Below are positions 18,055-29,523 of a stretch of DNA of 64,000 bases, in pieces. The stretch covers positions 496,001 through 560,000 of the forward strand of contig NZ_WVTD01000001.1 in assembly GCF_009856825.1 (NCBI RefSeq), written 5' to 3'. The stretch is from Novosphingobium silvae (GTDB lineage Bacteria; Pseudomonadota; Alphaproteobacteria; Sphingomonadales; Sphingomonadaceae). Made by a program: the position numbers and the translations under genes. Positions within the stretch are counted from its first letter, which is position 1; each line of letters begins with the position of its first letter. The notes below the pieces were generated by a model. That model was not told the DNA's origin. It searched no databases and saw only the letters and a list, made by a program, of their open reading frames with translations.

Positions 18055-18103
18055 CGATGCGCTTTTCCTTGGCTTTCGTCGCGGGCGGCTATAGCGGCGA
18101 GGC

Positions 18104-19051
18104 ATGGAACACGCCACCCAGCCCATCATGCTCGACACCGGTCCGGAAGGCGTCAGCGCCGCGGGCCGCATGCTGCAGGACGGACGGCTCGTGGCAGTGC
18201 CCACCGAAACGGTCTACGGCCTCGCCGCCCGGGCGGACCGGGACGAGTCTGTCGCGGCGATCTACCGCGCCAAGGGGCGGCCAAGCTTCAATCCGCTGAT
18301 CGTCCACGTAGCGGATATTGCCTCGGCACAGGCTCTGGCCCGGTTCGACGCGCGCGCGCACGCGCTTGCCCGGGCGTTCTGGCCGGGCGCGCTGACGATG
18401 GTGCTGCCGCTACGGGAAGGCGCGCCAATCGCGCCCGCAGTGACGGCAGGGCTTCCCACGCTGGCGCTGCGCTGCCCCGCGCATCCCGTGATGCAGGCGG
18501 TGATCGCGGCGGCAGGCGTTGCGCTGGCCGCGCCTTCGGCCAACCGCAGCGGCGGTGTCAGTCCGACAGAGGCCGCGCATGTCGTCGCCTCGCTGGGGAG
18601 CAATGTCGATGCGGTGATCGATGGCGGCACCTGCGAGGCGGGGCTGGAATCCACCATCGTCGCCCTGCGCGAAGATGGCCGCTGGCAGATCCTGCGGCCG
18701 GGACCGATCGCCGAAGCGCGGATCGCAGCCGTGCTGGGCATTGAAAGCGAGCCAGTCCTTTCAAAGGCCATCGAAGCGCCGGGCCAGCTGGCCAGCCACT
18801 ATGCGCCGGGGAAGCCGGTGCGCCTGAACGCGCTCTCGGCCGAGCCGGACGAGTTCCACGTTGGCTTTGGCCCGGTGGCAGGCGATGCATCCCTGTCGGC
18901 GAGCGGCGACCTGGTAGAGGCGGCGGCGCGGCTCTACGCGCTGCTGCACGAGGCCGCGGCTGCGCCTCGGCCGCGAATCGCGGTGGCGCCGATCCCGGGG
19001 GGCGACATCGGCGCGGCCATCAACGACCGGCTGAAGCGCGCCGCCGCCTGA
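18104..19051 (+). CDS. tsaC: Threonylcarbamoyl-AMP synthase (TsaC/Sua5 long form)
   Basis: It makes threonylcarbamoyl-AMP for the t6A37 modification of ANN-reading tRNAs. The 315-residue protein has the YrdC domain (VPTETVYGLAARAD, KGRPSFNPLIVH, PSANRSGGVSPT) and a C-terminal Sua5 domain beginning around PGQLASHYAPGKPVRL. The presence of that second domain makes it the long Sua5 form. GGCGAGGC precedes the ATG. The TsaBDE partners are not in this window. Confidence 0.95.
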   Translation: MEHATQPIMLDTGPEGVSAAGRMLQDGRLVAVPTETVYGLAARADRDESVAAIYRAKGRPSFNPLIVHVADIASAQALARFDARAHALARAFWPGALTMVLPLREGAPIAPAVTAGLPTLALRCPAHPVMQAVIAAAGVALAAPSANRSGGVSPTEAAHVVASLGSNVDAVIDGGTCEAGLESTIVALREDGRWQILRPGPIAEARIAAVLGIESEPVLSKAIEAPGQLASHYAPGKPVRLNALSAEPDEFHVGFGPVAGDASLSASGDLVEAAARLYALLHEAAAAPRPRIAVAPIPGGDIGAAINDRLKRAAA

Positions 19052-19070
19052 TCGGCAGACGCGGTTGCAC

Positions 19071-19379
19071 TCAATAGCGGCGAAGGTCTTCGATGCGGGC
19101 GTAATCGTCGCGTGCAGCGTCGCAGGCCTGTTCGTCGCCCTCGCGGCACTTGCGCAGGTTCTTCTGATAGCGCCGATCGATCTTGCCGATCTCCTCCTCG
19201 CGCTTGCGCAGTTCGCGGCCGCGCTTCTCGTCGGCCTCGGACTGGCTGGTGGTCGTCCAGTCCACCGCCTTGCCTGCGACGCGGACAGGCGCGGTGACGA
19301 CGCTGGCGACCGTGCGGACACAGCCGGTGAGCGTGACGAGGCTGGCGGCAGCGGCCAGCAGAAGGGCAGGGCGGTTCAT
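19071..19379 (-). CDS. Small lipoprotein of unknown function
   Basis: A 102-residue protein with a lipoprotein signal: hydrophobic stretch LLLAAAASLVTLTGC with the lipobox LTGC and lipidation at Cys20. The rest is highly charged and helical (SEADEKRGRELRKREEEIGKIDRRYQKNL) with two further cysteines in RKCREGDEQACDAARDDYARI. I do not recognise a family. It is convergent with tsaC and lies downstream of carD and its terminator. Confidence 0.78.
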   Translation of the reverse strand: MNRPALLLAAAASLVTLTGCVRTVASVVTAPVRVAGKAVDWTTTSQSEADEKRGRELRKREEEIGKIDRRYQKNLRKCREGDEQACDAARDDYARIEDLRRY

Positions 19380-19471
19380 GGCGGGACCACCGTCCCACGC
19401 CGGAGGCAAAGGTGCAACGACCGAATGCGGCGGGCCGGGAGCGATGCGGGGCACCATGCGGGCCGGATCAC

Positions 19472-19505
19472 GAAAAAGGCCGCCTCCCGGGTGGGAAGCG
19501 GCCTT
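19472..19505 (-). terminator. Rho-independent terminator of carD
   Basis: On the minus strand an 8-bp stem AAGGCCGC/GCGGCCTT, extended by an inner TCCC/GGGA pair, is followed by TTTTT. It lies 36 bp past the carD stop and before the lipoprotein gene. A parS-like site sits between the stop and the hairpin. Confidence 0.78.
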
Positions 19506-19508
19506 CAT

Positions 19509-19524
19509 TGTTCCACGTGGAACG
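19509..19524. other. parS-like site 6 (3' of carD)
   Basis: TGTTCCACGTGGAACG, one terminal base from the perfect palindrome, intergenic between the carD stop and its terminator. Confidence 0.85.
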
Positions 19525-19540
19525 CGGCGGTGAAAACGCC

Positions 19541-20074
19541 TCAGGCGGTCTCGGCCGTGTCGTAGTACTTGGGCGCGTGCTCGTTCAGGATCGCCAGGAT
19601 CTTCTTGAGCGCGGCGGGTTCGTCGGTCTTTTCCATGGCGGCAAGCTCACGCGCCAGGCGCGAGGAGGCAGCCTCGAATATCTGGCGCTCGGAATAGCTC
19701 TGCTCGGGCTGATCGTCGGCGCGGAACAGGTCGCGCGTGACTTCGGCGATCGACACGAGGTCGCCCGAGTTGATCTTGGCTTCGTATTCCTGCGCACGGC
19801 GCGACCACATGGTGCGCTTCACCTTGGGCTTGCCGGTGAGCGTCTGCAGCGCTTCGCGCAGGGTCTTGTCGGACGATAGCTTGCGCATCCCGATCGACTC
19901 GACCTTGTTCACCGGAACGCGCAGGGTCATGCGTTCCTTCTCGAACCTCAGCACATAGAGTTCGAGCTGCATCCCGGCAATTTCCTGCTTCTGCAACTCG
20001 ATGACCCGACCTACGCCATGCTTCGGGTAAACGACGTAATCTCCAACATCGAAGGCATCGGCCCTGGTTGCCAT
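19541..20074 (-). CDS. carD: CarD/CdnL family transcription regulator
   Basis: CarD-family proteins bind the RNA polymerase beta subunit and stabilise open promoter complexes, especially at rRNA promoters; the Caulobacter relative CdnL is needed for growth. The 177-residue protein has the RNAP-interacting Tudor-like domain (FDVGDYVVYPKHGVGRVIELQ) and the helical DNA-binding domain. The ATG at 20074 has AAAGGA upstream. It is transcribed after fdxA but with a 340-bp gap, so it likely has its own promoter. The neighbourhood S4-fdxA-carD is common in alphaproteobacteria. Confidence 0.93.
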   Translation of the reverse strand: MATRADAFDVGDYVVYPKHGVGRVIELQKQEIAGMQLELYVLRFEKERMTLRVPVNKVESIGMRKLSSDKTLREALQTLTGKPKVKRTMWSRRAQEYEAKINSGDLVSIAEVTRDLFRADDQPEQSYSERQIFEAASSRLARELAAMEKTDEPAALKKILAILNEHAPKYYDTAETA

Positions 20075-20414
20075 GTATCGTCCTTTCACCTGCAGGGTTC
20101 CCGTTGTCCCGAACTGGGAGAAAACCGGGAGGTGCGACATGAGGGCACATGAAAGCCCTCGCCGCCCGGTCAGATCACTCTCCCAACCGTCTGCTTTCGA
20201 ACCCTGCCTCACATATGAAAAAGCCTGCCGAACGAGCAGAGGGCCCGGGCAGTTGCACGCTTATATATCACCGATGCGCGAAAATTGCCAGAGGCGCAAA
20301 AACGTTTTCACGTCGCGCCTCCGGACGGGCCTTCAAGGCCCTCAAATCGATGCTGTTCGCGCGAGCCGCGCCTTTGCGCAGAGCGGGACTCCGCCGCTGC
20401 GCGCGCGGAAAAAC
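20075..20414. other. Intergenic region upstream of carD
   Basis: This 340-bp stretch lies between the fdxA stop and the carD start and should hold the carD promoter and leader. I see no convincing gene. An A/T-rich patch at 20261-20268 contains TATATA on the minus strand, with TGGCAA 17 bp further upstream (20285-20290). That is a weak promoter candidate which would leave a leader of nearly 190 bases. The frames that cross the region run against carD/fdxA and have no family features. Confidence 0.4.
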
Positions 20415-20753
20415 TCAGTCGCCCTCGCCGGGTTCGGGCGAGAAGAACTTCTCGAACTTGCCTTCCACGCTCTTCATCTCGTCGGCATCGGCCGGCGCAT
20501 CCTTGCGCGTGGTGAGGTTGGGCCACTCCGCCGAGTACTTGGCGTTGATCTCCATCCACTGCTCGAGACCGCTTTCCGTGTCGGGAAGGATCGCCTCGGC
20601 CGGGCACTCCGGTTCGCAGACGCCGCAGTCGATGCACTCGCTGGGATTGATGACGAGCATGTTCTCGCCCTCGTAGAAGCAATCCACGGGGCAGACTTCC
20701 ACGCAGTCAGTGTACTTGCACCTGATGCAGGCGTCGGTGACGACATACGTCAT
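20415..20753 (-). CDS. fdxA: 7Fe ferredoxin FdxA
   Basis: A 112-residue ferredoxin with one [3Fe-4S] and one [4Fe-4S] cluster. Cysteines at 9, 12, 17, 21, 25, 40, 43, 46 and 50 reproduce the spacing of Azotobacter ferredoxin I shifted by one. The first group includes the broken CxxCxxxxC motif and the second is [12 protein letters not shown] long C-terminal extension (about residues 60-112) is typical of the class. GGAAGGA lies upstream. It follows the S4 protein gene by 18 bp in the same direction, an apparent operon with the helicase. Confidence 0.95.
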   Translation of the reverse strand: MTYVVTDACIRCKYTDCVEVCPVDCFYEGENMLVINPSECIDCGVCEPECPAEAILPDTESGLEQWMEINAKYSAEWPNLTTRKDAPADADEMKSVEGKFEKFFSPEPGEGD

Positions 20754-20771
20754 GAGTGCACAATCCTTCCT

Positions 20772-21065
20772 TCAGGCACCATTCGAGTGGGCCGCTGCTA
20801 TGGGATCGACGGGCCTGCCGTCAAGCACTCTGTAGCAGCCCTGGGCCTCGCCGGCGGGGCCACGGCGGACTGGAATGGAAAGAACTTCTATCACCCGCAC
20901 TCCCGCAGCTATCGGAACGGTGAGCACATCGCCCACGGCGATCTTCTGGTGAGCCCGGTCCACCCGCCGCCCGTTGAGGCGGATGTGCCCTTCCTCGGCC
21001 AGGGCCTGCGCGAGCGGGCGGGTCTTTGCGAGGCGCAGGAACCAGAGGAGCTTGTCGATCCTCAC
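20772..21065 (-). CDS. S4-domain RNA-binding protein, Hsp15-like
   Basis: A 97-residue protein that begins at a GTG with RIDKLLWFLRLAKTRPLAQ, the S4 fold that binds structured RNA. Hsp15 relatives bind stalled 50S subunits with attached peptidyl-tRNA. The GTG at 21065 is the only plausible start: the S4 strand begins there and no ATG lies in frame. It starts 20 bp after the helicase stop. A tail of 30 residues is not conserved in sequence I can recognise. Confidence 0.85.
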   Translation of the reverse strand: MRIDKLLWFLRLAKTRPLAQALAEEGHIRLNGRRVDRAHQKIAVGDVLTVPIAAGVRVIEVLSIPVRRGPAGEAQGCYRVLDGRPVDPIAAAHSNGA

Positions 21066-21084
21066 GCGGCGGTCCGGCGGGGCA

Positions 21085-23721
21085 TCAGCGCACCATGTCC
21101 GCGAGCGCGGCGAAAGCGCCGTCGCGCCGGGCGGGAGCGGCGACTTCGGGCTCCACGTGGCGGCGGGGCGGACGCCAGCGCCAGCGCAGCGGCGCGGGCG
21201 GGCCATGCGCGCCGTCCGCCAGGGGGCGCGGCGCGATAGGCTGGAAGCCGCCCATCCGCAGCAGCCGGGCATAGCTGACAGTGGTAAGCCCCATCGATAC
21301 CGCACGGGCCGGCTCGAGCGTGAAACCGGTGCGCGCCTGCTCCGCCTCCTTCCTGCTTGCGCCGCCTCGGCTGCGGCCCTTGCCACGGGGGCCCTTGCCG
21401 CCAGTCGCCCTGTCGGCCGCCGCGATCGTGCCGGTGCGGGCATCGTGCGCCTCGCGCAGCAGCTTGTCGGCGATGTCGAGGCGCAGGAGCTGCTTGCCAA
21501 GATTCCGGTAACCGGGGGGCGGACGGCGGTTGCCGGCGGGAAGGGCGGGGGCCATGCGCGGATCGGGCGCAGCCGCGGCGGGCTTGCCGGCGACGGCTGC
21601 AAGCTGGCGCCACAAGCCGATCGCCTGCGGGCGCAGCATGGCCGGCACATAGAGATCGAGCGCGCCCACCCGCACGCCGAGCCGCGTCAGCATGGTCCGG
21701 CGTGCCTTGTCGAGCCGGTCCACCCCGGTCTGCTCGCGCGGGGCCATGCCGCCGCGATCGACAAGCGCGATCAGCAGCGCGCGAAGCTCGGGCCCGGATT
21801 CCTGTGCGCGGCTGGCGTCGTCCAGCTTGCGCAGCGGTGCGAGTGGCTCCAGCGCGGCCTCCAGCCAGGCCTCGAGAGCGGCGACAAGCGCCTTGCGCGA
21901 CGGGCCGGGCACGGCATCGAGCGTGCGGTCGGGGACCAGCACCGGCGCCAGCAGCGAACGGCCGGGCGCCAGCACGGCAAGCTTCTGCCCATCCCACACG
22001 ATCGCCCCATCCCGAAGCGCGACATCGGCGCTGCCTTCGTGAAGGGCTTCCACCAGCGCGTCCGCACGGGTCTGGAGCAGACGCGCGAGGTGCTTTTCGG
22101 CCGCAGCCAGCAGCAGCTTGCGGTCGGTGAGGCGCGCGCCCGGATCGACCTGGAAGGCGAAGCCGCGCAGCGAGCCGATGTGCTCGCCCTCGACCAGCAC
22201 TTCCTCGTCCTCGAGCCGCACGGAGAGCAGCCCGGCATCGGGTCCGAGCTTCTTCATCAGCACGGCGGTGCGCCGGTTGATGAAACGCTCGGTCAGCTTG
22301 CCATGGAGGGCGTCGGACAGGCGCGCTTCCACCGCGCGGGCGCGGGCGGCCATCTCGTCTCGGGCGAGGACCCAGTCCGGTCGCTGGGCGATATAGGCCC
22401 AGGATCGGATGGCGGCGATGCGTCCCTGCAGCGTGTCGATGTCACCCCCTGTGCGGTCGAGCTGGGCGATCTGGCCGGCGACGAAATCGGCGCCGAGTTC
22501 GCCCTGCCTCAGGTCCTGCCACAGGCGGGCGACGAAGCGCGAGTGCGTCTCCACGCCCTGCTGGCGGAAATCGGGCAGCCGGCACACGTCCCAGAAGCGG
22601 CGGACCTGCCCGTGCCCGCGCACCGTATCGGCGACCGCGCCTTCGTCGGCGAGGCGCTTTAGCACGCCAAGGTCGATCGCCTCGGGCGCAGGAGCGAGTT
22701 CGGGCCGGAGGGGCGGCGTCTCCAGGTCGGCGATGAGGGCGGCGAGACTGTCGAAGCGCGGTTCGGGCTCGCGCCAGAACAGGCGCGTCAGGGGCGCGAA
22801 GCGGTGTTCCTCGATCGCATAGACTTCCTCGGCGTCGAACTCGGAATCGTGACCGCCCGAGCCGGTCAGCGTGCCGAAAGTGCCGTCCTTCTGGTGGCGC
22901 CCGGCGCGCCCGGCGATCTGCGCCATCTCGGGCGGGGTCAGGCGGCGGTGGCGGCGCCCGTCGTACTTCGACAGGCCCGCAAAGGCGACATGCTCCACAT
23001 CGAGGTTGAGACCCATGCCGATCGCGTCAGTGGCGACGAGATAGTCCACCTCTCCCGACTGGTAGAGCGCCACTTGCGCATTGCGGGTCTGGGGCGAAAG
23101 CGCGCCCATCACCACCGCGGCGCCGCCCCGGAACCGGCGCAGCATCTCGGCGATGGCATAGACCTGCTCGGTGGAGAACGCGACGATGGCGCTGCGCGGC
23201 GGCACCCGGCTCAGCTTCTTCGCGCCCGCGTGGCTGAGCGTGGAGAAGCGCGGACGGGTGACGACCTCCACGCCGGGCACCAGCGCGCGCACCAGCGGCT
23301 CCACCGTGGAGGAGCCCAGGATCATCGTCTCCTCGCGTCCGCGCGCATGGAGCAGGCGATCAGTGAAGACGTGGCCGCGCTCGCGGTCGGCGGCGAGCTG
23401 CGCCTCGTCGATGGCGACGAAGGCCATCGAGCGCTCGGTTACGGGCATGGCTTCGGCGGTGCACAGGAGATAGCGCGCGCCCGGCGGCTCGATCCGTTCC
23501 TCGCCGGTGATGAGGGCGACGCTCTTCTCGCCCTTGATCTTCACCACCCGATCATAGACCTCGCGCGCGAGGAGACGCAGCGGGAAACCGATCATGCCGC
23601 TGGAATGGGCGCACATGCGCTCTATCGCGAGGTGGGTCTTGCCCGTGTTCGTGGGCCCGAGCACGGCCTTTACCCCAGTAGGGGTTTCGCTTCGGGCCGA
23701 GGCAGTCCGATCTTGAGCCAT
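21085..23721 (-). CDS. SUV3-like DExH helicase
   Basis: An 878-residue helicase resembling mitochondrial SUV3, the RNA-degradosome helicase. Walker A is GPTNTGKT (22-29), motif II is DEAQ near 104, and motif VI lies in QIAGRAGRHQKDG. The C-terminal third carries a basic tail (GGKGPRGKGRSRGGASRKEAE) and may bind RNA. The start at 23721 (MAQDRTASARSET) is preferred over a 13-residue extension because it lies closer to the core. Role in RNA turnover is inferred from the family; bacterial copies are less studied. Confidence 0.85.
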   Translation of the reverse strand: MAQDRTASARSETPTGVKAVLGPTNTGKTHLAIERMCAHSSGMIGFPLRLLAREVYDRVVKIKGEKSVALITGEERIEPPGARYLLCTAEAMPVTERSMAFVAIDEAQLAADRERGHVFTDRLLHARGREETMILGSSTVEPLVRALVPGVEVVTRPRFSTLSHAGAKKLSRVPPRSAIVAFSTEQVYAIAEMLRRFRGGAAVVMGALSPQTRNAQVALYQSGEVDYLVATDAIGMGLNLDVEHVAFAGLSKYDGRRHRRLTPPEMAQIAGRAGRHQKDGTFGTLTGSGGHDSEFDAEEVYAIEEHRFAPLTRLFWREPEPRFDSLAALIADLETPPLRPELAPAPEAIDLGVLKRLADEGAVADTVRGHGQVRRFWDVCRLPDFRQQGVETHSRFVARLWQDLRQGELGADFVAGQIAQLDRTGGDIDTLQGRIAAIRSWAYIAQRPDWVLARDEMAARARAVEARLSDALHGKLTERFINRRTAVLMKKLGPDAGLLSVRLEDEEVLVEGEHIGSLRGFAFQVDPGARLTDRKLLLAAAEKHLARLLQTRADALVEALHEGSADVALRDGAIVWDGQKLAVLAPGRSLLAPVLVPDRTLDAVPGPSRKALVAALEAWLEAALEPLAPLRKLDDASRAQESGPELRALLIALVDRGGMAPREQTGVDRLDKARRTMLTRLGVRVGALDLYVPAMLRPQAIGLWRQLAAVAGKPAAAAPDPRMAPALPAGNRRPPPGYRNLGKQLLRLDIADKLLREAHDARTGTIAAADRATGGKGPRGKGRSRGGASRKEAEQARTGFTLEPARAVSMGLTTVSYARLLRMGGFQPIAPRPLADGAHGPPAPLRWRWRPPRRHVEPEVAAPARRDGAFAALADMVR

Positions 23722-23882
23722 TGCACTGGGGAATGTGGCACCGCAGCCCGCCGCCCGCAAGACTCGCCCCGACGAAAGTCTGCGCGCAAATCCACAATCT
23801 TAGGGGGGTCTTAACCTTGTATCGCCATGGGAAACGCGCAAGGCCGCTCCGGCGGGTGGACGGGTTGTGAAGGACCGCGCGT

Positions 23883-26644
<2,762 letters not shown>

Positions 26645-26645
26645 G

Positions 26646-27200
26646 ATGTTCCACGTGGAAACATCCCGCCTCCTCCTGCGCGACTGGCGGGAAGGCGACC
26701 TTGCCCGCTTCGCGCAGGTGACGAATACGCCTGCCGTCATGCGCTGGCTCGGCGGGGTGATGGACGCGGACAGGCTTGCCGCTTTCGGCGAGCGCGTTAC
26801 CCGCCTGCAGGAGCGGCTGGGGCACACCTTCTGGGTGGTGGAGCGCAAGGAAGACGGCGCGATGCTGGGCTTCTGCGGCCTCAAGCAGATCGATGCGCCG
26901 GGCGCGAGCTTTCCGGGCGAGATGGAGATCGGCTGGCGCCTGCGCGAAGACGCATGGGGGCAGGGCTATGCGAAGGAAGCCGCCAGCGCCTCGCTGGACC
27001 TTGGCTTCGGCCGCTTCGGCGCGAGTGAGATATTCGCGCTCACCAACATCCTGAACACCGCCAGCTGGGGGCTGATGTTGTGGCTTGGCATGCGGCGGCG
27101 CGACGAGCTGGCCTATGTCGATCCGCGCTTCGAGCCGCCGATCGGGGACGTCATCGTCCATTCGCTGACCGCCGCCGACTGGAGCGGGGCAATGGCATGA
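26646..27200 (+). CDS. GNAT-family N-acetyltransferase
   Basis: A 184-residue acetyltransferase of the RimJ/RimL type: ETSRLLLRDWREGDLARFAQV at the start, EIGWRLREDAWGQGYAKEAA as the acetyl-CoA site, and FALTNILNTASWGLMLWLGM at the end. The ATG at 26646 lies 1 bp after the hemB stop, and the first codons (ATG TTC CAC GTG GAA) are themselves a parS-like site. The substrate is unknown. Its stop overlaps a 28-codon frame by ATGA. Confidence 0.85.
   Translation: MFHVETSRLLLRDWREGDLARFAQVTNTPAVMRWLGGVMDADRLAAFGERVTRLQERLGHTFWVVERKEDGAMLGFCGLKQIDAPGASFPGEMEIGWRLREDAWGQGYAKEAASASLDLGFGRFGASEIFALTNILNTASWGLMLWLGMRRRDELAYVDPRFEPPIGDVIVHSLTAADWSGAMA
26647..26663. other. parS-like site 7 (over the GNAT start codon)
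   Basis: TGTTCCACGTGGAAACA contains the TTCCACGTGGAA core with one extra A in the right flank, so it may bind ParB less well. It spans codons 1-6 of the acetyltransferase gene, which dictates the protein start M-F-H-V-E-T. Confidence 0.65.
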
Positions 27201-27283
27201 GGGGCAAGCGCGTGAGGGGCGGCATGAGGGGAAAGCGCGTGAAGGGCCGCTTCACCCGACACAATCGCCGCGCTGCGCCGTGA
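27197..27283 (+). CDS. Putative 28-residue arginine/lysine-rich microprotein
   Basis: A 28-codon frame, too short for normal gene calling. It begins with ATGA over the stop of the acetyltransferase gene and ends with GTGA over the start of the next gene, so it would bridge two coupled genes. The product is strongly basic, with MRGKRV repeated twice, and contains no acidic residue. It may instead be a spacer that happens to stay open. No homologue is known to me. Confidence 0.35.
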   Translation: MRGKRVRGGMRGKRVKGRFTRHNRRAAP

Positions 27284-29523
27284 GCCCGGCGGCGGGCGGC
27301 ACCCGGGCAGCCAGGCCGCTGTTCGTGGCGACGATCCTCGTCGGCAGCTTCCTCCTGTTCCTCGTGCAGCCGATGGTCGCGCGCATGGCGCTGCCCCGTC
27401 TTGGCGGCGCGCCGAACGTTTGGAACAGCGCGATGCTGGTGTACCAGGCGCTGCTGCTTGCAGGATACGCCTACGCGCACCTGCTCGGCCGCTTCTCGCT
27501 GAGACGACAGGCGGTCATCCACCTTGCTCTCCTGCTGCTCGCCGCACTGACGCTGCCAGTGGGACTGGCCACGCTTGCGCAGCCTGCGGGACTTCCCGAA
27601 GCCCTGTGGGTGCCGCTGCTGCTGGGCTTCAGCATCGGTCCTGTGTTCTTCGTCGTATCGGCGCAGGCGCCGCTGATGCAGCGCTGGTATGCCGCCGGTG
27701 ACGGCGCCGGGCAGCCATGGGCGCTCTATGCCGCTTCCAACCTCGGCAGCTTCGCGGGGCTTCTCGCCTATCCGTTGCTGGCCGAGCCGCTGCTGAGCCT
27801 GCGCGCACAGAGCCTTGCCTGGAGCGCGGGCTTCGGCCTGCTGGTCCTGCTCGTCGCCTGCGCCGCCTTCACCCGCCGCGCCGCGAAGTCCACCCTCACC
27901 GCTTCGTCGGGAGAGCGGGGGAGCGACGGCGGGTCGGGTTCGGAGCCCATCCCCGCCCGCACCGTCGGGCTGTGGCTGCTGCTTTCGGCCGTACCGTCCG
28001 GGCTCATGCTCTCGACCACGACGCATCTCACCACCGACATCTTCGCGATGCCGCTGATCTGGGTCATCCCGCTCGGCCTCTATCTCCTGAGCTTCGTCAT
28101 CGCCTTTGCGGACGGGTGCGGGGCGGTTTCCATGGTGAGCCGGGGCGCGCCGGTGGTGGTGCTCTATGCGGGCAGCTTCGCCATGCTCTCCACCGGTTCG
28201 GGCACGCTGTGGATGGCGGGCGCGGCCTGCCTGATGCTCTTCTGCGTGGCGGTGTCGCTGCACGGAAGGCTGTACGATCTGCGGCCCGGCCCCGGTCAAC
28301 TCACGCGGTTCTATCTCGTGATGTCCGCAGGCGGCGCGCTGGGCGGCCTGTTCACCGCGCTGGCCGCGCCGCTGGTGTTCGACTGGGCCTGGGAGCACCC
28401 GCTGCTGGTCCTCTCCGCAGCGCTGCTCATGCCGCTGGAGCCGCTGCTGCGCTGGCGCGGCGAGGACACCGACCCCGGCATGGCGCGCATCGCGCTTGGA
28501 CTGATCCTTGCCTTCGCGGGGTTTCTCTCGTGGCAACTGAGCGAATACGCCATGCGCCCTGAAAGCAACCTGACCGCGCTGGCGCTGACGATCTTCCTCG
28601 TCGGATCGGGGCTGATGGTGATGGCCTGGCGCGCGGCTTTCGTGGCGGTGCTGGCGATGGCCATGGTGGGGCAGGGCGGCGCCTGGACCATCCAGGCAAG
28701 CGCAAGGGGCGAGCGCACGCGCAGCTACTTCGGCATCTATACCCTGCGCGATGATCCCGACGAGCAGGTGCGCACGCTGGCGCACGGCACCACGCTGCAC
28801 GGCATGCAGTCGCTAAGCCGCGCCCGCTCGCGCGAGGCGCTGACCTACTACGGCCCGACCTCCGGCGTGGCGCTGGCGCTGCGGGCGGTGCCGCGCATCC
28901 TCGGGCAGCGCGCGCAAGTGGGCGTCGTCGGGCTGGGCACCGGCTCGCTCGCCTGCCAGGCGCAGCCGGGACAGCGCTGGACCTTCTTCGAGATCGACCC
29001 GGTCGTGCTCGCCTTCTCGCGCCAGGGGCAGTTCACGTTCCTGCGCCAGTGCACGCCCGAAGCCCGGGTGATCCTGGGCGATGCGCGGCTGAAGCTCGCC
29101 GATCTTCCGCCCGCCTCGTTCGATGTGCTGGTGATCGACGCATTCTCGTCCGACGCGATACCGATGCACCTCCTCACGCGCGAGGCGCTGCAGGTCTACC
29201 GCCGCGCCCTTTCGCCGCGCGGGCTGCTGGTGCTGCACATCTCCAACCGCTACATCGACCTTGCGCCCGTGATCGGGGCGAATGCGCGCGACGGGGCCCT
29301 GCACGCGCTGTCGCGGCTGGACTACCCGGGAGACACTACCCGCTACACCCCCTCGCGCTGGATCGCGCTTTCGGCCGACCGCGGGGTTCTGGCAGGGCTT
29401 GCGCAGGGCGAGGCGGATAGCCCATGGTCGCCGCTCAAGGAACAGGCGCCGAGGCCCTGGACGGACGATCACGCGTCCATCCTCCCCTACGTGCGCTGGG
29501 ACAGGCTGACAGGCACACCATGA
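27280..29523 (+). CDS. Fused membrane / spermidine synthase-like protein
   Basis: A 747-residue protein. The N-terminal half has about a dozen hydrophobic segments, starting with FVATILVGSFLLFLVQPMVAR, typical of the multi-pass domain fused to a spermidine synthase-like methyltransferase fold. The C-terminal fold begins near residue 545 with GVVGLGTGSLACQ, then FFEIDPVVL and VLVIDAFSSDAIPMHLL, which look like the nucleotide/decarboxylated-SAM site. Such fusions are widespread but of unknown role. The GTG start overlaps the microORF stop, and its own stop overlaps the next ATG. Confidence 0.82.
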   Translation: MSPAAGGTRAARPLFVATILVGSFLLFLVQPMVARMALPRLGGAPNVWNSAMLVYQALLLAGYAYAHLLGRFSLRRQAVIHLALLLLAALTLPVGLATLAQPAGLPEALWVPLLLGFSIGPVFFVVSAQAPLMQRWYAAGDGAGQPWALYAASNLGSFAGLLAYPLLAEPLLSLRAQSLAWSAGFGLLVLLVACAAFTRRAAKSTLTASSGERGSDGGSGSEPIPARTVGLWLLLSAVPSGLMLSTTTHLTTDIFAMPLIWVIPLGLYLLSFVIAFADGCGAVSMVSRGAPVVVLYAGSFAMLSTGSGTLWMAGAACLMLFCVAVSLHGRLYDLRPGPGQLTRFYLVMSAGGALGGLFTALAAPLVFDWAWEHPLLVLSAALLMPLEPLLRWRGEDTDPGMARIALGLILAFAGFLSWQLSEYAMRPESNLTALALTIFLVGSGLMVMAWRAAFVAVLAMAMVGQGGAWTIQASARGERTRSYFGIYTLRDDPDEQVRTLAHGTTLHGMQSLSRARSREALTYYGPTSGVALALRAVPRILGQRAQVGVVGLGTGSLACQAQPGQRWTFFEIDPVVLAFSRQGQFTFLRQCTPEARVILGDARLKLADLPPASFDVLVIDAFSSDAIPMHLLTREALQVYRRALSPRGLLVLHISNRYIDLAPVIGANARDGALHALSRLDYPGDTTRYTPSRWIALSADRGVLAGLAQGEADSPWSPLKEQAPRPWTDDHASILPYVRWDRLTGTP

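Noticed and set aside
20973..22662. Long plus-strand frame opposite the S4 and helicase genes
   Set aside because: Composition is arginine/glycine/histidine-rich without family features and it crosses two real genes.
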